A DNA stretch of 38,110 bases from Chara braunii (GCA_003427395.1 BFEA01000977.1:212026-250135), one strand, 5' to 3'. Positions 1-10,290 are shown, counted from the first letter of the stretch. The notes: generated by a model from the sequence alone, not told the origin. Numbers and translations: made by a program.

Positions 1-167
1 TTTTTTTCTTTTTTTTTTTAACACCCCCCACCAGTGTTGGTGCTGCTGATAAGAGCAGACACCACTAACACCAGGGGAGAGGCTCCATCTATTGGTGGGG
101 AGTGTCACCTGCTGGAAAATGGGTCCAGCGTCCCATATACAGAAAAAAGGGGTATCTTGAGAAAATG

Positions 168-336
168 AGAAAAGTGGTTGTGGGATCTGCCAGCATTGAT
201 TGCCCTGCAATCAGGGGATTGACTGAGCAGGCCCTGTGTTTGGTCCACCACATACAGAAGAATGAAAAAGTGACTGTGGAGTCTGCCAGCATTGATTACC
301 CTGAAAACCAGGGTGACTGACTGAGCAGGCCCTGTG
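168..336. repeat. Diverged tandem duplication, period 96 bp
   Basis: Two copies of a segment containing CTGCCAGCATTGATT and ending CTGAGCAGGCCCTGTGT start near 168 and 264 (the CTGCCAGC anchor is at 187 and 283). They lie in the 3' untranslated part of LINE-A. Confidence 0.75.
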
Positions 337-819
337 TAACCTCCAGCGGTGTTGTCTTGTATAAGCATGCAGAGCAGCCAATGTCCTTTGTATCTCTCCA
401 CCCTTATAAGCATGGCGTCAGATAGACAGCTAGGGACTGATACTATCCAGAGGAACCACTCACTCCAACCATGCTCAGTTACTTCAGAATACTCAAAATG
501 ACAGCTTTGACTACCACAACAGAGTGTAAAAACGGGAGCAAGTATAGGCGGGGTCCTCCCCAGGGGGCTCCAGGGAGGCGTTCCGCTTATGAGAATCTAT
601 GAGGGTGTAGAGGAGGATGTAAAGGAGATTATTACATTCAGGGCAGAATCTCTATCAGAAACAGGGCGTGAGGAGGGAAGGGATGTGGGAAATCTGAGGG
701 AGGGCGTAGCGGGAAGGAGGGCTCTATGTTAGTCCAGTCCTTAAAAATTAGACGCTAGTCTCTCATTTCTTCCAAATCATGCGGCCCAACTCCCCTGTCT
801 TCACTCCATTCGACTTTTG
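337..819. other. Non-coding 3' region of LINE-A
   Basis: I see no gene here. It lies between the end of the LINE-A ORF2 remnant and its tail, and I read it as 3' untranslated sequence. It contains purine-rich stretches (about 600-720) but no repeat I can name. Confidence 0.5.
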
Positions 820-1370
820 CAATCCATCCTTCTCTTTCCCCACCCACCCAGTCCGTGCAAAACGCCGTAATCCGTCTCCTAACGTCTCCAATTTGACTGA
901 AAAGGTCTAATTGTGATCTTGTGTCCAACCATCTCCGCGTGAGCTCAAGGTGAACCTGTTGCTGTATCTGTTCTAGAATTTCTTACCCTTCCACCCGTAC
1001 CCTCTCCATGACCAGGGTGCATCTCTGCCACCAAAGAGCCCAAATCACTACCCTCCTTCCCAGTCTATACATGTTCCCTACGAAGGTCGAGGCTGTTTTT
1101 GCCAGCGGCCAATGCCCAACCAATATGGCATGCCATGACCAGGGACAGGGAATGTGATTCCATCTTCCGCCATATGCGGTCCCACCATCTCCATGTGAAT
1201 TGAGCAATCAGGCATTGCATGAAGATATGTTCAATGGTCTCCGCCTTCTTGTGGGGGGGAAAGAGACTCTGGCACCGCTGACACCAGGGTGACAGCAGTC
1301 CTCTCTGTTAGAAAGTTCTGCAGTCAGCTAGCCAGTCATTGGTTGGTAGATAGAAGTGGGCTATTTGCCA
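820..1370 (-). pseudogene. LINE-A ORF2 C-terminus with RVT zinc knuckle
   Basis: Minus-strand translation across several frames gives a C-x2-C pair, then ETIEHIFMQC and a tryptophan-rich stretch (FTWRWWDRIW). This is the zinc-binding module typical of plant-type LINE ORF2 (zf-RVT: C-x2-C ... E-T-x2-H-x-F-x2-C). Downstream, VIWALWWQR matches the 'IWxxWxxRN' segment that normally follows the knuckle. A tail with TRRWLDTRSQLDLF continues to about 820. Stops and frameshifts split it. The module is thought to help bind the element RNA or its target during target-primed reverse transcription; that role is family knowledge, not visible here. Confidence 0.7.
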
Positions 1371-2196
1371 CTAAAGGGAGATGATCTTCATGGGTTTAGA
1401 CTTTTGTTCCTTGAACCACGGGATCGGGGATAAAATGACAGGATCCACATTCACCTGCCTGGCCCATCTATCGTTGATCAAATCTCTCCGATACCGTTTG
1501 GGTCTGAGCATTTTGTAGGTGGACTTGACTGTTAACTGATGCAGGCTAATATGATTTACCTTGGGGGTTCCCCTCCTGTGGGAGCCTGCCAAGTCCATTC
1601 CACCGGGTCTAGAGCCAGGTCCTGGATTGGTTTGTCAGGCTGGAGCACCATGAGATCATATGTATCTGGCCAATCCTTAGTGGGGTCCCTGTGCATGTCA
1701 CCCAATCTCCTATTCTCAAGGTAGGGCCACGTTTGAGGATCCGGTACCATTCCAGTGGGATGGCTTCAATGAGGTTCTCAAAAAGTTTCTCCACACGGTG
1801 ACAATACTTTAAGGTTGCTCGCAGCTGGTCCTTTGTTTTCGAGTCATGTCTCTCATGATCCCAAAGATCCCCTACTCTAAGAATGTCATGTTTAACCCAA
1901 CTTTTTTCGGGCAAGGTTGAGCTCTTCATGACACAGCCCCTCGTGTTTACTATCCGTCCGTTTTCGAAGAGAGGTTGACGGTGGACCTCCTCCCAACGGT
2001 CGGGGTGGTTCTTGTCTGGGAGTGGGAGGTTACGCCAGGTTTGCAACAAGGATGACCAGAATGTATTCATTGTTTGAGCCCCACCTTCCAGCCTATCCCT
2101 ACCGTGTGGGAGTTTGCGTGGGATTGTCCAGAACAGATCCTCCAGCCATATCAGTTGATGGATCGTATGGGGGGGTTCCGGGGCCAATCGAGCCAA
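1371..2196 (-). pseudogene. LINE-A ORF2 post-RT region
   Basis: One minus-strand stretch (2196-1609, 195 codons) reads WRNLPLPDKNHPDRWEEV..QPLFENGRIV..W...DILRVGDLWD, the 'PLF.N..I...W...GI..+.DL' pattern between thumb and zinc knuckle in L1/plant LINE ORF2. It also has EAIPLEWYRIL, and LINE-C has a matching DAIPADWVQMI near 33320, so the two are related. The second stretch (1598-1371) continues with YKMLRPKRY and a W-rich segment leading into the zinc knuckle. No catalytic site is expected here. Confidence 0.7.
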
Positions 2197-2599
2197 ATGT
2201 TCCAGAGCTAAGACACACCACGGACTTTGGGGGGCAAAGGTAACCTTTTTAAGTCATTTTATACGTAGGATTTGTCCGTGTGTGGCTGGATTAATTATTC
2301 TCAATCCTCCCATTGCTTTAGGTTGGATAATTGAGTCCCAGGCCATGTGGCTTGTTGCATTAGTCTGCTCCCTATCCCCTCTCCATAAGAAAGTTGTTGT
2401 CTTTTCCCTTCAGGGCCACTTTGCTCAAGTAGGCTCTTCAGGGCCGCTTTGCCCAATGGCCACTGAAAGGATTTGTACCATAAGGACGCAAAAATCACGT
2501 TATTAAGTACCATCGCTCAACCGAAAAAGGATGTGTGTTTGTTCCTCCAATTGTTTAGTTTATGCTGGGCAGGGGTGCTAATTCATTCATCATTGACTG

Positions 2600-3430
2600 G
2601 TGGTCATCCCTTAGTGGTTATGGACACCCCAGGATCCTTATTGGGGCCTCTAATGACCTCCATGCGACTCGTGGTGACTCTGGCGGGCACCCCCCTTAGT
2701 AGTGGATCCACCAGCCTTGTGTTTAAGATCCCCAGTTAACTACCATATTGGACACCTTGGCAAACTTTTCCATCATCCGCTGGATTTCCTCCATATTACG
2801 GTGTGGTCTCTGTCATTATTGTGAGATCGTCCGCGAACAGAGAGCATACCGGGATTGCGTCCTCCGGGATGCGTGTGACACATTTTTTTGTAATATTTTT
2901 ATTAGCCGAGAGATTGTCAGCTAGAGCCTCCATAATGACCAGAAAAAGGAAGGGGACTATTGGATCCCCCTGGCCGACTGATCTTTCCAAATGGAGAGGC
3001 GGCGCGAGACTTCCATTAATTTGGACGCAAGTAGTAGCGTCTTGGTGCAAGATTCGTATCCAACGTCGGAAATCCGGCCCGAAGTTCATTTTTTTTAGAC
3101 ATTTGTCCAGAAACAACCAGTCCTCGTGGGCATAAGCCTTTTCGAAGTCGATGAAAATCAGGGCCGCATTCTGCCGGGAGTGGGTCGTAAGCTGGAGGAT
3201 CTAATGGATCAACAGTATGTTTTTTTGTATGTTCCTGTTTTCCATGAATCCAGTTTGTGTGGGATAAATAATGTCTTCCATTACCGGGATCATTTTGTTT
3301 CTCAGCGCCTTAAACAACATTTTGTACATTACTGTGAGTAGCGTTATTGGCCTGTAGTTTATGATATTCATTTTGTCATTTTTTTTAATATATGAGAGTA
3401 AGAATCCTTTGCCCCACTCTTTCTCTCATC
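2600..3430 (-). pseudogene. LINE-A reverse transcriptase domain
   Basis: Read on the minus strand in shifted frames. The fingers motif NYRPITLLTVMYKML and QTGFMENRNIQKNI lie near 3360-3200. Motif A appears as IDFEKAYAHEDW near 3150, where the family usually has an aspartate after KAY/F (KAYD), here Ala. Motif B is RSVGQGDPIVPFLFLV and motif C is LFADDLTIM (3116-2796). These identify an L1-clade RT, which copies element RNA at a nicked target site. The frameshift between motifs A and B, and Ala in place of the usual Asp, indicate an inactive copy. Confidence 0.8.
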
Positions 3431-3441
3431 TCCCCTGTGAG

Positions 3442-3939
3442 TCACACTTCATTGTTGAAATCTATGACGTCTTGACACACAAAGTCCCATGTGGTTTCCC
3501 ATAATTCTTTGGGAACGTCATTGATGCCTAATACCTTTCCCTCCTTCATTTGCAGAAGGGCAGTCCATATCTCATGTTTGGAGAGCAGGGATTCTAAAGA
3601 ATCGCATTGTTCGGGAGTCAAAGTTTTATTTAAAGGTTCCAGAAATTCATTCAGAAGGCGCTCATGATATGGCATGTCCGATTTGTCTATGTGCGAAGAA
3701 AAAATATCTTTATAAAAATCATATGTTATTTTTGTGCAACGGGCTGTGGTAACTATTGGTTCTGAATCCATGACATTTGGTTCATGAAATGCTTCGATAG
3801 CGGTTCTTTGAATTCGTGTTCTTGCCAACTTGAAAAAGTGAGAGTCCATTGTTCCCTCGGTGGAGAACTTGGATAACCTTGCTCTTGTTTGGGCTCCTTG
3901 CCATCGGTACTGTGCATGTTTCAAAAGTTGATCCTTCAC
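3442..3939 (-). pseudogene. LINE-A ORF2 linker between endonuclease and RT
   Basis: 165 codons on the minus strand, with FSTEGTMDSHFFKLARTRIQRT (the 'GE..s..FF' segment upstream of RT), then FYKDIFSSH, then LTPEQCDSLESLLSKHEIWTAL and KEGKVLGINDVPKELWE. The last segment corresponds to the 'K.PG.DG.p.e' signature just before the RT fingers, here GINDVP. No start codon is implied; this is an internal piece of ORF2. Confidence 0.75.
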
Positions 3940-4307
3940 TTCTAATATGCGTGTTTGTAATTCAGCAATCCTTTGTTCCTACCCTTGCGAGTTTTGCTCC
4001 TCTTCTGCTTCCGCCAAGTTTTGCATGAATGTGACTTCTTGTTGGTATCTCTGGGCGGCCAGATACTTGGAATATTCGTTTCTCTTTTTGGCAGAAAATA
4101 AAAAAACCGTTGTTAAACCAAGCAATTTGTGAGTCATGTTGAGTGTGATAATGTTTCCAGAAGATCCAAGCCTGGTGTAGGTACTTCTAGAAGAATTAGG
4201 TTCTGAGTAAGGAAGTGTTTAGTTTATAATAGCTGGTCCTTTGGTCAGACCATTTATGAAAAGTCCAGACTGTCATACACATCCTGTGGTCTAAACCAGG
4301 ATATGGG
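3940..4307 (-). pseudogene. LINE-A ORF2, poorly preserved endonuclease-linker joint
   Basis: This stretch connects the recognisable endonuclease C-terminus to the linker on the minus strand. No frame stays open and no motif is clear; position is the only evidence. Confidence 0.45.
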
Positions 4308-4830
4308 CTAGTTGGCAATATTGTCGTCGCCGAGAGTCCCCCCCCCCAACTCCTCTGAGGCTAAAATTAGATCAATTCGGGACTTGGATAGTCTGGCAGG
4401 ATCATTGTTTTGGATGTAGGTAAAAGTTCTTTCGGTAGGGTAGCTACGCCTAAACGTGTAAAAAAGCGAGAGAGGGACACATAAATCCCTCAGCATCCAC
4501 TCATCCTCCTCTGCGTTATGTGCGGTGGGGGGGGAGACCCTCCATCGGTCCAGCCACCTGTCCGGAGCAACATTGAAGTTTCCTACTAGTATAAAAGGAA
4601 CATCTGGGGTAGGTATTGATTCAAGTTAAAAAAAAAAAAAAAAAACTTATTTCACGAGTTGTGTTCAGAGCATATATAAAGACGATACATACTATTTCTA
4701 GTTCCAACATGCCCATCCACAAAAAAAGCCAGAACTAGTGATACAGCGAAGGGCAAAGATACTAGCAAACCAACCATCCACCCGCTGCTTCAGAGAGAAA
4801 ATACAGAGTCTATTGTTGCTGTAGGAGTAT
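4308..4830 (-). pseudogene. LINE-A apurinic-like endonuclease, C-terminal two thirds
   Basis: On the minus strand, ELEIVCIVFIYALN gives the beta-strand and 'Y-A' motif (the family has YAP). It is followed by IPTPDVPFILVGNFNVAPDRW, the 'GDFN' catalytic motif with Asp changed to Asn. Then come RTFTYIQNNDP and SKSRIDLILAS, the 'SRID..l.S' motif with its Asp kept. This is the L1-type AP endonuclease that nicks target DNA. A T-run on this strand (A-run at 4627-4644) lies inside the domain. The N-terminal motif (WNvrGl) is not found upstream, where LINE-B starts, which fits a 5' truncation. Confidence 0.75.
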
Positions 4831-4851
4831 TTTCAGTAGACTCATTGACCC

Positions 4852-6098
4852 TTGCCGCCCAAAAAAAAGACAGATAACAGACACGCTAGAGGCCTGAAGG
4901 GTGCTTCCCTATCCAACGTTACGTCAATTAAGAGTTTGGCACGAAAGGACATAGGTAAATTAGATGAATATTTGGTCCCTCTGACATGCGTATCTTCAGA
5001 ACAGGGCCCAATGGTGCTCTCTCTCCCAGTCTTCCGAGTCTCTGAGCCTTTAAGTCACCAAATTGGATGCCCATCCCACGGACCTCTCCATCTTGGGTTG
5101 CGTCAGGAAAATTATTAATGTTATTGGTCAGGTAAGGATGCTGCCCCGACCCAGGATGGGGAGACAGGTGTTGGACTCATACAATGGGAAAAATATCGGT
5201 ATGTACCCAGGTTTTTTACATGTCGATATCTGGGATGAAATGAGAGAAAAGTTTCAGGCCAAATTCCCTTATTGGTTGGTCATCTCTGAATTCACTATGC
5301 CAAACAGCAAGACATTACAAATAATTCACCAACAAAAAAAAATCTCATAATTAAATAATCATTCTACAGTAAAATTACATTCTAAATTTTAAATTTTCAT
5401 TCCATCTTAAAAAATGTCATTCCAATTTTAAAATTTTCCGTCTTACTTGAAAACGTTCCTTCCAAGAATGGGGTATCCCTTCTTATTTGAACTGGATGCT
5501 AGAGATGGAATGAAAGTCTGAATGAGTTCATGAAATATTTTAATTGGATTGTTATTCTAAGTAAGGACTTTCAGTCATGAATAGGTTAATCTAATATAAA
5601 TTTGAAGATATTTGTTGTAGTAGAATGAAAGTTTAATTAAAACATTTCATAAACTCGTTCAAACTTTCATTCCATCTTGAACAAATAGATGTAGTTGGAA
5701 GAGAAAACCCATATTTAGATAGAAACTTATCAAATAAAACTGAAAATTTTAGAATTGGACGAACATTGGAATGATAATTTTTAAATATGAAGGATTTTTT
5801 TTAATTGAATGTTTTTTCAACTTTCCTTTCAAGTTCTCGTGGGAATTTTTATGTTGACCTGATAGAAGGTCTCAATGCAAGCGCAGTAGCAGAGTGGATC
5901 AACGAAGTTGACTTGACAGACTTTATGCTTTCAGAACAGTCTGGAACCCAGTTAAAGAGTCTCTGGATCCTTACTGAGCTACCCACCACATCAGACGATG
6001 ACGATAAGAAGAGAAAGATTACAGTAGAACATTTACGCCTTATCCAGCAGCGCAACGCTTCAGAAAGACCTCCAAATAATTTTGTCAAACCGCATTAA
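4852..6098 (+). pseudogene. LINE-B ORF1-like region, interrupted by a MITE
   Basis: A first stretch (4852-5118) begins TTG with a lysine-rich start (PPKKKTDNRHARGLKG). A second frame (5063-5350) carries YPGFLHVDIWDEMREKF and ends at the MITE. After the MITE the frame resumes at 5859 (GLNASAVAEWINEVDL) and runs to the stop at 6096-6098. Removing the MITE with one copy of its 2-bp target duplication leaves the frame open, so this was one reading frame before insertion. I recognise no domain. Calling it ORF1 rests on its place just upstream of an endonuclease ORF and its basic N-terminus; ORF1 proteins bind element RNA. A frameshift lies between 5063 and 5118. Confidence 0.5.
5330..5856 (+). mobile_element. 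MITE-1, AT-rich foldback element (CAACA family)
   Basis: A 527-bp AT-rich element bounded by CAACA...TGTTG. The right end, read inverted, is CAACATAAAAATTCCCACG; the left end is a decayed version with an A-run. The 2-bp flank AC (5328-5329) is repeated at 5857-5858. Internally it is a long imperfect palindrome: GGAATGAAAGTCTGAATGAG near 5506 is mirrored by the AACTTTCATTCC stretch near 5660. No coding capacity. A second copy lies at 11895-12416 in the same orientation. Confidence 0.85.
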
Positions 6099-6815
6099 CA
6101 TAACATGCTGGAATGTACGAGGATTAGGTGACACGACCAACACCTACCACAATGACAGAATAACTTCTTGGTGCCACGCACAGAAAGTACACATTCTTTG
6201 TGTGCAAGAATCCAAACTCAACGCTACCAAGATAGACCGGCCACAACGATGGTGGAGGGCCCCCAATTTTTGGCCCCCGCCGATGGAACAAAAGGAGGCA
6301 CGATAATACTTTTTGGCGATAATTTGGATATAGATTTTATTGAAACTTTTGCAGTCCTCCTCGGTAGGTTTGTATGGGTCAAATTTGCAGTTGGGAAAGA
6401 GGACTGGACTATCATATTTATATATGCATCGGTAGTTTATCGGGATCCCATTTCCTTTTTTGATAACCTTCCGGCCTATACCCCAGACATAGACAATCTG
6501 CTCATAGCAACAGACTTGAACACAATCCTCCTCCCAGGGTTAAACTCTCCAGAAGTCTCAGTACCCAGGTGGGACACTCAACTGCTAATAAAATTCATGA
6601 CATCTCAAAATTTCACAGATATCTACCGAACCATGAACCCAGACGACCCTAGGTACACATGGTTAGACCCGCAAGTTTCAAACTATCGCATCTCGCCTAG
6701 AAGAAGACTGGATTTTTTTCTAGTAAGAGGATCCTACTGCAAGCGCAACATTAGAATAGAAACCCAAATCACGGATATTTTGGACCAATACCCAGTTCTA
6801 GCGGATTATGCTTCA
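6028..6815 (+). pseudogene. LINE-B endonuclease domain
   Basis: The frame open from 6028 has no ATG before the domain. INITCWNVRGLGD (near 6090) is the L1 endonuclease N-terminus, followed by HILCVQESKL with the catalytic Glu. A frameshift near 6190-6270 moves to a second frame that runs to 7007. That frame has TIIFIYASVV (family Y-A-P), NLLIATDLNTIL (the GDFN motif as TDLN, Asp and Asn kept), RYTWLDP, RRRLDFFLV (Asp kept) and LDQYPVLADY. The last matches the 'SDH.PV' motif, with the catalytic His replaced by Gln. So the endonuclease is recognisable along its length but is frameshifted and lacks that His. Confidence 0.8.
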
Positions 6816-7007
6816 GGCTGGGGCTATGTCGGACAAGTATCGCGAGGGATCATCATGTATGTCATCTGGCAAGCTAGGAATAATGCGGCGTTCAGAGGAG
6901 ATTTGTCAGGCAAGGGCCAGATGCAAGCTCAAATTAGGAAACACTTGAGAATTACTATCCTAGTCGACATGAAATGCAAGGGTCCGTTATGGTTCCTCAA
7001 AACCTGA
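6816..7007 (+). pseudogene. LINE-B ORF2 C-terminal tail fused to the endonuclease
   Basis: In the same open frame as the endonuclease, the protein passes directly into GIIMYVIWQARNNAAFRGDL and ends at a stop at 7005-7007. 'IWxxRNNAxF' is the segment that normally follows the RVT zinc knuckle at the far end of LINE ORF2. Linker, RT and knuckle (some 700-900 residues in the family) are missing, with the joint near 6815-6840. The deletion is in frame, which could be chance or could reflect a spliced or template-switched RNA that was copied back. Confidence 0.7.
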
Positions 7008-7572
7008 GCGCAAGACAACAAACTCGCAACACTAAATGAAAAACAAAACCCAGGCCCCTGCCTATGTAATAAAATGTAACTTTCCAGACTAGGTGCAATT
7101 TTGCAAACTTCTCCTGTGACAGGTTACGGTGGAAAACGGGCAGCTAAATGGTTAGCTAGTCTATTCATGGGACGCTGACCCCGGTTTCCAACTGTTTTTC
7201 ATTTTTCTTTTAGTTCCGAATTTGTTGTCAGAGTGCTTGTAGGACACTGGCTGGGTAGTCTAGGCTCTTTGAGTAATGTTGGCCTACATTAAAGGACAAG
7301 CGTCGGCAGAGGGGATTCGATGGAAGAAGTGACAGTTAGCTTTTTTTTGTTCTTTTGATGGAACGCTGGATCCGGTTTCCAGCAGTCAAGCGAAGCCGGG
7401 TAACGCTCGCGGCAAGATTTAATGATCATCTTCGGGTAGACTGTGGGGACCCCGGCCCCTTCTGCTACCATCATTCTTAATAGGGACGCCGGGTCCGGTT
7501 CCTAGTTGGTGCCGCTCCCCACAAATAGATCGGAGCATCATTCATTTAAAAAAAATAAAAAATAAAAAAAAA
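7008..7572 (+). repeat. LINE-B 3' untranslated region with three copies of a GGGACGC motif
   Basis: Three related 26-bp segments (GGGACGCTGACCCCGG at 7169, GGAACGCTGGATCCGG at 7360, GGGACGCCGGGTCCGG at 7482) precede an A-rich tail at 7547-7572. The last copy, with the upstream GGGTAGACTGTG (7434) and downstream GCTCC-CAC-AATA, recurs at 34969-35110 in LINE-C. A conserved 3' structure recognised by the RT is common in LINEs; applying that here is inference. Confidence 0.7.
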
Positions 7573-9200
7573 TCGACAGCCAATGTGCCAGTGCAGAACA
7601 GGGGGTTGCGCGCTGCGCTACGCGGCCGTTTTCGGCTGGCGGCTGCCTCTGGTCCGTGGCTAAAGAGTAAGGGGAGGTGCCGCTTTGTACCCACGCTAGG
7701 TCTTTGGGCTATAGCGGGGTGTGACACTATTTTCAGCCGCAGATAGAAATTGCACTTCGGGCACCCTACTTGGCCATCACCAGCAAGGAGTTCGGCAGCG
7801 GAACGTGAGCGCGGAGGGAGCGAACTGCACGGCAGGCCCGACGGTCTTGAAATTCGATTCTTCGACGATTTCGAGGAGGACGAAAAATGTTGATGCCATC
7901 GTCCAGCAGGGTGGGACAAAAAGTGGGGATGCAGAGGGTTTGACTAGATAGAAGGTTCGACGAGAATGGGCAGCATGGTAGCATCCTGTGGTTGGCATAC
8001 AACAAGCATCCTCGCGTTTTGATCATCATCAGAAGAAGAGAACTGACTATCAGATAGGACAAGGAGGCAGAGCAATCGATTATGTAGAAGAGCCCGAGAA
8101 CGAAGACACGAAGCAGAGAGCAAACAACGGATGAACACATTAATGTAGAGAAGCAAATACATCACATAGTCCTGGACCATGGGAAACGATACTAACGACG
8201 GCATGAGTGGTGGCGAGAGAGACAACCTGAACACCGACAAAGGAGTGGAGTGAACAACGGGACCAAGACGACGGGAGAAACCGCTGTGGTGGTGGGAGAA
8301 ATCTCACAAACATTGTCGCTGAAAGCAATGCCATAAACATAGTTGCCGAAAGCAGCCTGGATTTAAAGGCAAAAAGGGTAGGGGTCCTCGACGATAGACA
8401 AACGGAGAAAGGAAAGCCAGAAGGTTGCAAGCATTACGCAAGAATGAGTAACCCCAAAAAAACAAAGAAATGTAGGGAATGAATGAGTACTGAACAACAA
8501 TGCACTAGATACAACAGTAGGGAGAGTAGGGGTGGGAGGAGGAGGAAGTTTACATAAGGAGAGATCACCAGTTACAACAACAGAGAGAGAAGAGAGTGGG
8601 AGGAGGAGAAAACCTACACACATATACAAAACGGAAACACTCACCCGGAGATCTATAGGGGAAAGACAACGACGAACGAGACAACCTCATGCAACGACGA
8701 TAAGATAGGTAGTATCAATTGTCGCCAGGCCAGATACTCCCCCTGCATCCCTATTCCCATCACTCCACTTCAAGTTCGAATCCCTTCGAATCCCATTGGG
8801 AATGTTGCTCTCACCTTAAGCATAACCTTTCTTTAACTTCCCCCCCACATGACGAGGGAGAAAGCGATCCGTCAGGGAGGAAACTTGAATAGGACGAAGG
8901 GCAGTTGATCAATAAACATCTGAGAAGACCGCCCGAGAACAAACAGGGCGGGACAACCCCCCCCCTGCCTCCCTAGCCACACAGGTCCAAACAAAACAGG
9001 GTCGGACAATGCCATGCCCCCCTTGGTCATCACACAGCACGACCACAGTCCGGGTGGCAACTGCTTCTGACTCGCCGAAGGAGTCTGACCTGACGCCGGT
9101 GGCTACAGCAGCCTCCCCCCCGAGATCGGCTCCGGGTGGAAGCCCGTTCTCGGGCGACTGCCTATCAGCCAGGCACTTTCTTTTAATAAACTAGAAAGAA
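7573..9200. other. Unassigned region, no supported gene
   Basis: GC content is moderate. Several open frames of 60-125 codons exist on both strands, but they overlap each other and show no domain, so I do not call them genes. A stretch near 8700-9190 with TAATAAAC near its end could be part of an LTR or untranslated region, but I found no partner copy in the window. Confidence 0.4.
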
Positions 9201-9740
9201 ATTGGATATGTTTTTTTTTTTTTTTTGAACGAGTTTTGATGTTTGGATGCATGTGATTGGAAAGTTTGAGGGGGATCTTATGGTTTTGGGCCTCCATACT
9301 AACCTTGGACAAGCGGGGAGGGTGACCTAAGTGGCGATTGCAAGTAGGGTCGAACGCATACGAAAAAGTCGAAGTTTTGTCAGGGCGGTACTTGAGGAGA
9401 AGGGAAAGCGGTGAACTTTGGACCAAGTCGTTGAAGTCTTGGAAACAAAAAAGCCAAGAGGGAGCGCATGCCTTGGCTATGGGCAGCTATTGGGTCAGCA
9501 CAGACTAACATTGGAATAATGATTGGGTCTGGGTATGGAACTACGAGATGCGGATACGAGTAGCGAGCTTCATCTTGGGTACTTCTATGAGGTGGACTGA
9601 TCGGTCGCAAGTGTGGTGGGGGATCGCCTTCGATGCAGTCGCCTCGAGGCACATGGTTTTCGGTACTACCATCGCATATGTTATGCAAGAATAAGCCGAA
9701 CAACATTTGCCTCAACGTTACACCAAAATTCCTTACCAAT
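9201..9740. other. Unassigned region with a T-run
   Basis: A T-run lies at about 9211-9226. The rest shows no domain and no clear repeat. It is not similar by eye to any other part of the window. Confidence 0.35.
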
Positions 9741-9814
9741 TTAAAATAAAAATCAAATATAAAAATAAATAATAATGATAAAAATTAGAAAAAAATCAAA
9801 AAATAAAACGAGAA

Positions 9815-10105
9815 TAAAATTATTGAGTGGGCGACCACATTTTTGATACTGTCATCTTTGGCAATTTTTTATTTTGTTTTGGTTGTGATAAATGTCATGA
9901 AACTTTATATATGTGTGTCTTACATAATAGAGAACCTACAAATAAAGTTAAAAAAAATAATACATTTTTTCATGCCCCGAAATAAAGGAAAACCAAAAAG
10001 TGAAAAAAACAAAAATAAATTAGTGAGTGGGTAAGCAAGTTTTGACACCACCATCTTTGTCGATTTCATTTTTGTTTGGCTGAACAGAATGACTTCAAAA
10101 TTAAG
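9815..10105. repeat. AT-rich diverged tandem duplication, offset about 197 bp
   Basis: The stretch starting AAAATTATTGAGTGGG near 9817 recurs as AAATTAGTGAGTGGG near 10017. Similar following sequence (GATACTGTCATCTTTGGC versus GACACCACCATCTTTGTC) and an ATTTT-rich segment come after each. The copies have diverged strongly. No coding sequence. Confidence 0.6.
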
Positions 10106-10189
10106 AGGGAGATACCTTATATCACAAAGAAATCGCAAACCAAATTTTAGAAAAACATAATAATATTAAGGTGTCAAAATATATATTTT

Positions 10190-10290
10190 TGCGGGGTCTT
10201 AACCCTTCAAGTTCAGGCCCCGTACGGGGACCCGAACGCCCGAATGCCCGAATGTTCGGCGAATGTTCGGGGGTCAGCTTAGGAGTCTTT
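10190..10290. repeat. GC-rich palindromic CCCGAAY/GTTCGGG cluster
   Basis: In an AT-rich surrounding, a short block holds CCCGAACG, GCCCGAATG twice, then GTTCGGCG and ATGTTCGGGG. The repeated CCCGAA words are mirrored by TTCGGG, so the block can form a hairpin. It lies just upstream of the truncated gypsy pol. Function unknown. Confidence 0.5.

Larger units (their letters stand above)
1..4845 (-). mobile_element. LINE-A, decayed L1-like non-LTR retrotransposon
   Basis: Reading on the minus strand, this element shows endonuclease (about 4760-4308), linker (3939-3442), reverse transcriptase (about 3430-2600), C-terminal region (2196-1371), an RVT-type zinc knuckle (about 1290-1190) and a tail ending near 820. 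About 820 bp of 3' untranslated sequence follows, ending in a T-rich run at 1-19, which is a poly(A) tail on the minus strand. The order matches L1/plant-type LINE ORF2. No ORF1 is seen: the 5' end stops near 4845, where LINE-B begins in the opposite direction, so it is probably 5'-truncated. Frameshifts and stops throughout mean it is dead. The edge at 1 may be cut by the window. Confidence 0.8.
4852..7572 (+). mobile_element. LINE-B, decayed and internally deleted L1-like LINE
   Basis: A plus-strand element with an ORF1-like region (4852-6098, interrupted by MITE-1), an ORF2 that starts in an overlapping frame near 6028-6090, and a 3' untranslated region with a repeated 26-bp motif. It ends in an A-rich tail at 7547-7572. 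ORF2 has the endonuclease and the extreme C-terminus but no linker, RT or zinc knuckle, so at least 2 kb is missing. Its 3' end resembles that of LINE-C, so both belong to related families. Its 5' end abuts LINE-A. Confidence 0.75.

Noticed and set aside
7542-8644. Several minus-strand frames of 90-125 codons as host genes
   Set aside because: They overlap each other and show no domain or coding signal I can defend.
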